From positions 6,278-70,277 of the forward strand of contig CAYHQN010000006.1 in assembly GCA_964358545.1 (NCBI GenBank): a DNA stretch of 64,000 nt, read 5' to 3'. Positions 58,612-64,000 of this stretch are shown here, piece by piece (the stretch's first letter is position 1; each line of letters starts with the position of its first letter). The notes under the pieces were generated by a model. That model made no database searches. It saw nothing but the letters and a program-made list of their open reading frames with translations, and had not been told where the DNA came from. The position numbers and the translations under genes were made by a program. The DNA comes from CAINVV01 sp031432175. Lineage in GTDB: Bacteria > Bacteroidota > Bacteroidia > Bacteroidales > Prolixibacteraceae.

Positions 58612-60303
58612 TTATTTTCCACCTGCAATTTTTATTGCTTCATTAACTTTTATTCTTTCGCCATTGAGAAATGCCGCAACAAATGCATCTTTAATTCCTT
58701 CAGATACCATTTGATCTCTTAATTTGCAGACATCCTGATAGTTGGAGAAATTTCCTACTGTGTAAATGACATTGTTTCTTGAGTCGGTATGCCTGTCAAC
58801 TTTCATGAGTTTGCTGATTCTTTGATATGCTTTTCTGAAAGCGGTCGACTGCAAGTCGTTTCTGAAAGAGCCAATTTGTACTTTGAAGATAAGATTTTCC
58901 GTGGAGGCACTTTTAGTTGAATTTTCAACGGGCATTTCAACAGGTTTTGGGGAAACAGTCTGCCTGGCATTCTTTTTTACAGATGAAACAGTCACTGGCT
59001 TGGCAGGCCTGCCGGTGGTTTTGTCGTAAGTGACCACAACAGAATTTTTCATTCCTTCACGGATCAGCTGATCTTTCATTCTGGAAGCATCCTGAATGTT
59101 TGAGAAATTTCCAACCGTGAACATGGTATACTTTCGCTCATCTGTATACCTGTCTATTTTCCTTAATTTGTTAATTTTGGCATAAGACATTTTAAATGAG
59201 GAAGGAATTGCGCCATTCTTAAAGGATCCAATCTGAACTTTGTAAACCAAATTTTCAGCATGGATATTTTTTGCCGGAGTTTCAGTAGAAACAACAATTT
59301 TCCCGGGTTCAACATTGACTGAATCCTTCGTGACTTCTGGTTCTGGTAACGTTGCTATAGGCTTTTCTGTTTTTTTCCTGCCTTCAATCAGCTTGTTCTC
59401 TCTTTCCAAAATGGTGGCATTGTATGCGATGGCAGCTTTATTGCCTTCCTTTTCCCAAAAGGCAGATTCTTTGGCCCGCGACTGTTCGAGGTATTTTTCC
59501 CTGTCCCGCATCAGCTGGAAAGATTTTTGCTCACAATCTACTATTTGCTGGACCAGCCCCAATCTGGTATCCACCCTTGAAATACGATCATGTTGTTTTC
59601 TCAAAGAATCTGTCAAAGCAAGGATGGAATCATTTTTTCCCGTGCACATCCAGGCTTTGGTGAAGAGTATTTTACTGGCTTCACTGCGAAAATCCTCAAT
59701 TGAATGGTAAGCCAGCAATTCATTTACCTGGAAATTAAATGAAGACTTTTTGAGGGCATCCGGAATTGGAAAGATCTTTTCGTCAATTTTCGGAGGGGGC
59801 TTTAAGATGGAATCTCCGAAAAGTCCACTGTCCGCAAGTTTCCTTGGTTTGAAAGGATTTGTTTTAGTTTCACATAAACCAACATAATAGTCATATTGGA
59901 GGGATTTTTTCTCCTGTTTGGAACCGACTTTTGCATATCTATCATAAAAATCCTTTGCCTCCTCCCATTGTCCGAGGGCATGAAAGTAGATGGCAAGGTA
60001 GAAATTGGAGTTGACAGGAGTCTTGTCAACGACTGAATTTAATAGTGCCTCCTTGGCGGCTGTTTCAAATATGTTGTTCTTTATCAATGAAACGCCATAA
60101 TAATAATTATACATGGCGTTGTCGGGATAACTTTGAGCCAGTTTGGCAAAAATCGGAAGTGCTTTTTCAAAATTACCCTGTTGGAAATAATCAATTCCAA
60201 GGGTCTCTTTGCCTACCGTTTGTTGTCCGAAAGACAATTGGGACAGGAGCAATGCAAGGGCGGAGAAAGCCAAAATACGGTTTAAAAACAAAGCTTTGTT
60301 CAT
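58612..60303 (-). CDS. TPR protein with two SPOR domains
   Basis: A 563-residue envelope protein. The frame opens at 60321; the ATG at 60303 fits the signal peptide (NKALFLNRILAFSALALLLSQLSFGQ) and a promoter whose start is near 60331. Order: N-terminal TPRs (about 30-150), a middle region with PPPKIDEKIFPIPDALKKS and coiled-coil-like segments, then two SPOR domains (about 345-425 and 475-555), each starting with VYKVQIGSFKN or IFKVQIGSFRN and containing YTVGNFSNYQDV. SPOR domains bind denuded peptidoglycan glycan, usually at division sites. The two domains are duplicates of each other. Confidence 0.88.
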   Translation of the reverse strand: MNKALFLNRILAFSALALLLSQLSFGQQTVGKETLGIDYFQQGNFEKALPIFAKLAQSYPDNAMYNYYYGVSLIKNNIFETAAKEALLNSVVDKTPVNSNFYLAIYFHALGQWEEAKDFYDRYAKVGSKQEKKSLQYDYYVGLCETKTNPFKPRKLADSGLFGDSILKPPPKIDEKIFPIPDALKKSSFNFQVNELLAYHSIEDFRSEASKILFTKAWMCTGKNDSILALTDSLRKQHDRISRVDTRLGLVQQIVDCEQKSFQLMRDREKYLEQSRAKESAFWEKEGNKAAIAYNATILERENKLIEGRKKTEKPIATLPEPEVTKDSVNVEPGKIVVSTETPAKNIHAENLVYKVQIGSFKNGAIPSSFKMSYAKINKLRKIDRYTDERKYTMFTVGNFSNIQDASRMKDQLIREGMKNSVVVTYDKTTGRPAKPVTVSSVKKNARQTVSPKPVEMPVENSTKSASTENLIFKVQIGSFRNDLQSTAFRKAYQRISKLMKVDRHTDSRNNVIYTVGNFSNYQDVCKLRDQMVSEGIKDAFVAAFLNGERIKVNEAIKIAGGK

Positions 60304-60337
60304 GCTGTTTTCTCTATGCAAAATCGGTTCTAAAATA

Positions 60338-60365
60338 CAAATTTAACCTATTTATCACGAACCAA
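60338..60365 (-). promoter_or_regulatory. Promoter of the double-SPOR gene
   Basis: On the minus strand TTG (60365-60363), 17 nt, then TAAATTTG (60345-60338), an exact -7 box. The predicted start lies about 28 nt before the ATG at 60303. Confidence 0.55.
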
Positions 60366-60418
60366 CAGATTAATTGATTTTTTAACCTCGCGGATTTCGG
60401 AAAGTGGTCGGATTCTCG

Positions 60419-60426
60419 TAAATTTG
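60419..60426 (+). promoter_or_regulatory. -7 box candidate of recA
   Basis: TAAATTTG fits TAnnTTTG exactly, about 53 nt before the recA ATG. The -33 region (TTTCGG near 60395) is weak. No LexA-type dyad was recognised. Confidence 0.4.
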
Positions 60427-60478
60427 TATGGTACGTATTTCAGATTGTTAAAGAGCTAAAATTTTAATTCAGATAGAA

Positions 60479-61519
60479 ATGGCAAAAGATGATGTAAAGG
60501 CAGCAGGTGCTAACAAGGCAGTAAATCTCGAGAAATTGAAGGCATTGCAACTGACGATGGAGAAGATTGAGAAAAGTTATGGGAAAGGTTCCATTATGCG
60601 TTTGGGTGATAAACCGGTTGATGACGTGGCTGCTATCAGCTCGGGTTCCATCGCACTGGATTTGGCCCTTGGCATTGGCGGATATCCCAAAGGCAGGGTC
60701 ATTGAAATTTTTGGCCCTGAATCTTCAGGTAAAACAACGCTGGCCATCCATGCCATTGCTGAAGCCCAAAAACAGGGAGGCATTGCCGCGATCATCGATG
60801 CAGAGCATGCTTTTGATCCGGGTTATGCTACAAAATTGGGGGTTAACATCAATGAATTGCTGATTTCCCAACCCGACAATGGCGAACAGGCACTCGAAAT
60901 TGCGGATAACCTGATCCGTTCAGGAGCGATCGACATCATCGTCATTGACTCAGTCGCTGCTTTGACTCCAAAGGCAGAAATCGAAGGTGAGATGGGTGAT
61001 TCGAAAATGGGTTTGCAGGCAAGATTGATGTCTCAGGCCCTTCGTAAATTGACTGCAAGTATCAGTAAGACAAAGACATGCTGTATTTTTATCAACCAGT
61101 TGCGCGAAAAGATTGGGGTCATGTTTGGTAATCCTGAAACCACAACCGGAGGGAATGCCCTAAAATTTTATGCTTCAGTAAGGCTTGATATCCGTAAGAT
61201 TGGTCAGTTGAAAGATGGAGAAGAGGTGCAAGGAAACCATTGCCGGGTAAAAGTGGTTAAGAATAAAATTGCGCCCCCATTCAGAAAAGCGGAATTTGAT
61301 ATCATCTTTGGTGAGGGAATCTCTAAAACAGGTGAGATCATCGATTTGGGTGTTGAATTGAACATTATAAAGAAGAGTGGCTCCTGGTTTAGTTATGGTG
61401 AAACCAAACTTGGTCAGGGACGCGAATCGGTGAAAGCACTCCTGATTGACAATCCTGAATTGTCGGAAGAAATTGAAAAGAAGATTATTGCCAATTATAC
61501 ACCTTCACTCGAAAAATGA
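60479..61519 (+). CDS. recA: Recombinase RecA
   Basis: A 346-residue DNA recombinase and SOS co-protease, normal in length. Walker A GPESSGKT is at 79-86 (Lys85), the MAW-like and L1/L2 DNA loops are present (EGEMGDSKMGLQARLMSQALRK near 163-184; INQLREKIGVMFGNPETTTGGNALKFYAS near 200-229), and Walker B is IIVIDSVAAL near 153. The N-terminus has an Ala/Asp/Lys-rich extension before LEKLKALQLTMEKIEKSYGKGS. The terminator at 61631-61667 follows. Confidence 0.98.
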   Translation: MAKDDVKAAGANKAVNLEKLKALQLTMEKIEKSYGKGSIMRLGDKPVDDVAAISSGSIALDLALGIGGYPKGRVIEIFGPESSGKTTLAIHAIAEAQKQGGIAAIIDAEHAFDPGYATKLGVNINELLISQPDNGEQALEIADNLIRSGAIDIIVIDSVAALTPKAEIEGEMGDSKMGLQARLMSQALRKLTASISKTKTCCIFINQLREKIGVMFGNPETTTGGNALKFYASVRLDIRKIGQLKDGEEVQGNHCRVKVVKNKIAPPFRKAEFDIIFGEGISKTGEIIDLGVELNIIKKSGSWFSYGETKLGQGRESVKALLIDNPELSEEIEKKIIANYTPSLEK

Positions 61520-61630
61520 GCTTATTGACCATTTGCCGGGACGAGAGAGTTGATTCATAGACAAATTTGAGGTAGGCCTTTCAAACTTATTGTGTTCGCC
61601 TGAGATAAGTTATTGTTAAAATAAACACTA

Positions 61631-61667
61631 AATCTGGACCGAAACAGCCACGGTTCAGATTTTTTTT
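61631..61667 (+). terminator. Intrinsic terminator downstream of recA
   Basis: An 11-bp stem with one G-T pair (AATCTGGACCG at 61631-61641 and CGGTTCAGATT at 61651-61661), a 9-nt loop and a run of Ts. It lies about 110 nt after the recA stop and 47 nt before the thrA start, insulating the two genes. Confidence 0.8.
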
Positions 61668-61713
61668 GGACATTTGCAGCTGGACTGATGTGATAAATCG
61701 TAATTAAGAAGTA

Positions 61714-64000
61714 ATGAAAGTTATAAAATTTGGAGGAACATCTGTCGGTTCCGCTGAAAATGTAAAGAAAATCGACGAAATAGTTCGGAATCAACAATCG
61801 GATCTGATTGTTGTAGTCAGTGCCGTTGGAGGTGTCACAGATATGCTGCTGGCAGCAGCCAATGCAGGTGCCCAGGGGAATGAAGTCAATCCTTTGCTGG
61901 AGGGGATATGGAGTCGTCACGAGAAGATCATGACAGATCTTTTTGATGATAAGACCCTTGGTGAGGTGAAAGTAAAGATGAAAATACTATTTGATGAACT
62001 TGAAAAGATTCTTCAGGGGGTTCGTTTGATTGGCGAACTCACACCCAAAACGCTCGACAAGGTGATGGGTTTTGGAGAACGGCTCTCTTCCCAGTTTATT
62101 TCCAGATACCTGGATGCTGAACTGATCGATAGTGCGGCCCTCATCCGTACGGATAAAAACCATGGCCGGGCCAATGTTGATTTCAATACCACTTATGAGC
62201 TGATCAGCAAAAACTGTAGTGGCTTAAAACGGTTGGCAGTAGCACCCGGCTTTATTTCTTCTGCCTCCGACGGAACCATGACCACCCTGGGAAGAGGTGG
62301 TTCTGATTATACCGCAGCGCTATTTGCCGCTGCCCTCAATGCAGAAAAACTAGAGATTTGGACCGATGTAGATGGTTTCATGACAGCCGATCCACGGGTA
62401 ATCAGCAAGGCATATCCCATTCCTCAGCTAACCTACAGCGAAGCGCTGGAGCTGTCGCATTTTGGCGCTAAAGTGATCTATCCGCCCACCATTTTGCCCG
62501 TGTACCAAAAATCGATACCTGTTCAGATTAAAAATACAATGAATCCTTCAGCCGAAGGAACATTGATCGGAAATGTAAAACATTTGGGGGCTGAGCATCC
62601 CATCAAAGGGATCTCCTCCATCGATGGAATCTCGCTTTTTACCGTCCAGGGACTCGGAATGGTTGGGGTAACCGGTATTGCCATGAGGCTTTTTGGAGCC
62701 CTTGCCAAGCAGGAGATCAACGTCATCCTGATTTCACAGGCTTCCTCCGAGAATTCGATCAGCTTTGCCATCGACTCGGCCAGGGGAAAAGCTGCAGAAG
62801 CCGGCATTCAACAAGAATTTGAACGCGAAATCGCCTCCGGACTGATCAACAAAGTCAGCAGTGAGGAGGATCTTTGCATCATCGCCATCGTGGGCGAGAA
62901 CATGAAGCATTCGGCAGGTATTGCAGGAAAACTGTTTTATACAATTGGTAAAAATGGTATCAATGTGGTTGCCATCGCGCAGGGTGCATCCGAACAGAAC
63001 ATCTCCTGGGTGGTCAAAAAATCCGACCTGCGCAAAACACTCAACGTCGTTCATGAATCCTTTTTCCTCTCACCATTTATCGAGTTGAATCTCTTCCTGG
63101 TAGGTATTGGCACTGTCGGAAGAGACCTGATAACCCAGATTAGTCAGCAGCAGCAAAAGCTTCAGAACGAACACAGGTTGAAGCTTAGCATATGTGGCGT
63201 CGCCAATTCGCGGAAGATGGCCTTCGACCGCGAAGGATTTGATCCCTCTTCTATCGCGCAAATTCTCTCGGGTGATGCTGCTGAAAAGTCTGACATGAAG
63301 CTGTTTTGCAAGCAAATGATCGAAATGAACCTGTTCAATTCTGTTTTTGTGGATTGCACTGCGGAAAAGAAGGTGGCGGATCAGTACCATACCATTCTTA
63401 ACAATTACATCTCCATTGTTGCCGCCAACAAAGTTGCAGCATCGTCCGAATACAATGCCTACCGTGAGTTGAAAGAGCTGGCTGCCAACCATGGCGTCAA
63501 GTATCTTTTTGAAACCAATGTAGGGGCAGGCTTGCCATTGATCTCCACCATCAACGACCTGAAACGATCGGGCGACCGAATCGTCAGAATTGAAGCTGTT
63601 TTATCGGGAACGCTCAATTACATTTTCAACACCCTTAGCAGTGAAATTCCTCTCAGCAAAGCAATCCGCCTCTCCAAAGAGAAGGGATTTTCGGAGCCTG
63701 ATCCCAGGATTGACCTCAGCGGTGTTGACGTAGTCAGGAAACTTGTTATCCTCGGCAGGGAGTCCGGTTACAAGCTAAGCCAGGAGGAGGTCGTACAAAA
63801 ACGATTTATCCCTGATCGCTATTTCAATTCCACACTGGAAGATTTCTGGAGAGACATTCATGAAATGGATGCACATTTTGAGGCAGAAAGATTGGTGCTT
63901 GAAAAGGAGAAGAAAAAATGGCGCTTCGTGGGTGTGCTGGACGAGGGTCGTGCCTCAGTTTCCCTGCAATCCGTAGGTCCAGGACATCCTTTTTACGACC
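61714..64000 (+). CDS. thrA: Bifunctional aspartokinase / homoserine dehydrogenase (C-terminus beyond window)
   Basis: My own reading finds an ATG at 61714 and 762 open codons to the right edge, so the gene is partial and lacks perhaps 50 residues. The aspartokinase domain starts KFGGTSVG (5-12) and includes TTLGRGGSDYTAALFAAAL near 190 and DVDGFMTADPR near 220. The regulatory ACT region follows (about 300-455; GMVGVTGIAMRLFGALAKQEINVILISQ). The homoserine dehydrogenase starts near 458 with the NAD(P) motif VGIGTVG (463-469) and contains VAANK, VGAGLPLI and LSGTLNYIF. It performs the first and third steps from aspartate to threonine and methionine, and is usually inhibited by threonine. No leader peptide attenuator was found. 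Confidence 0.96.
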   Translation, partial: MKVIKFGGTSVGSAENVKKIDEIVRNQQSDLIVVVSAVGGVTDMLLAAANAGAQGNEVNPLLEGIWSRHEKIMTDLFDDKTLGEVKVKMKILFDELEKILQGVRLIGELTPKTLDKVMGFGERLSSQFISRYLDAELIDSAALIRTDKNHGRANVDFNTTYELISKNCSGLKRLAVAPGFISSASDGTMTTLGRGGSDYTAALFAAALNAEKLEIWTDVDGFMTADPRVISKAYPIPQLTYSEALELSHFGAKVIYPPTILPVYQKSIPVQIKNTMNPSAEGTLIGNVKHLGAEHPIKGISSIDGISLFTVQGLGMVGVTGIAMRLFGALAKQEINVILISQASSENSISFAIDSARGKAAEAGIQQEFEREIASGLINKVSSEEDLCIIAIVGENMKHSAGIAGKLFYTIGKNGINVVAIAQGASEQNISWVVKKSDLRKTLNVVHESFFLSPFIELNLFLVGIGTVGRDLITQISQQQQKLQNEHRLKLSICGVANSRKMAFDREGFDPSSIAQILSGDAAEKSDMKLFCKQMIEMNLFNSVFVDCTAEKKVADQYHTILNNYISIVAANKVAASSEYNAYRELKELAANHGVKYLFETNVGAGLPLISTINDLKRSGDRIVRIEAVLSGTLNYIFNTLSSEIPLSKAIRLSKEKGFSEPDPRIDLSGVDVVRKLVILGRESGYKLSQEEVVQKRFIPDRYFNSTLEDFWRDIHEMDAHFEAERLVLEKEKKKWRFVGVLDEGRASVSLQSVGPGHPFYD

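Noticed and set aside
61520..61713. Threonine/isoleucine leader-peptide attenuator before the aspartokinase gene
   Set aside because: No short frame rich in Thr or Ile codons was found; the hairpin there is better explained as the recA terminator.
1..64000. tRNA, rRNA, transposase or phage genes
   Set aside because: None was recognised on either strand when reading the intergenic gaps; a covariance-model scan was not possible, so a small RNA could still be missed.

Overview
The window looks like chromosomal DNA of a member of the Bacteroidota, probably Bacteroidales or Marinilabiliales. The basis is TAnnTTTG-type -7 promoter boxes with TTG/TTTG -33 boxes, a bacterial serine palmitoyltransferase, a TonB-ExbB-ExbD-ExbD operon, SPOR and TPR envelope proteins, and several exported glycoside hydrolases (GH38, GH78, GH92, GH127). 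I see no rRNA, tRNA, CRISPR array, transposase or phage gene. Most intergenic repeats are short palindromes or 7- and 9-bp tandem arrays.

Layout. 1-8.5 kb: three exported glycosidases on the minus strand (two GH38 alpha-mannosidases, the first cut by the window edge, and a GH78 alpha-L-rhamnosidase). 8.7-14 kb: an L,D-transpeptidase-like enzyme divergent from an NlpC/P60 hydrolase and a membrane-anchored MutS homologue, then a TonB-dependent receptor. 14-18.4 kb: a short orphan protein, a GH127 enzyme, a short-chain dehydrogenase and serine palmitoyltransferase (sphingolipid synthesis). 18.5-27.7 kb: an uncharacterised minus-strand cluster: LytS-type kinase, LytTR regulator, PqqD-like protein, ATP-grasp ligase, PLP decarboxylase, a urea-transporter/M23-peptidase fusion, a beta-barrel protein with TPRs and a TPR protein.

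27.8-41.7 kb: a tightly packed minus-strand operon. In transcription order it encodes methylcrotonyl-CoA carboxylase beta, methylglutaconyl-CoA hydratase, methylcrotonyl-CoA carboxylase alpha, an acyl-CoA dehydrogenase, type 2 IPP isomerase, HMG-CoA reductase, a GYDIA-type GHMP kinase, mevalonate-diphosphate decarboxylase, mevalonate kinase, a UbiA prenyltransferase, lipoyl synthase, a flavin reductase and a Cys-rich protein. Read as a pathway, leucine-derived isovaleryl-CoA would be turned into HMG-CoA and then into mevalonate and IPP. No HMG-CoA lyase or HMG-CoA synthase gene lies in the window. This leucine-to-isoprenoid operon and the PqqD/ATP-grasp/decarboxylase cluster are the two most interesting systems here.

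41.8-48.4 kb: GH92 mannosidase, a WG-repeat protein, small proteins, 4-alpha-glucanotransferase and an exported superoxide dismutase preceded by a PerR-box-like palindrome. 48.4-54.6 kb: TonB/ExbD/ExbD/ExbB, a large TPR protein and a PstS-like lipoprotein. 54.8-64 kb: an S9 peptidase, an ICMT-like methyltransferase, ClpS, a double-SPOR protein, RecA, and aspartokinase/homoserine dehydrogenase running off the right edge.
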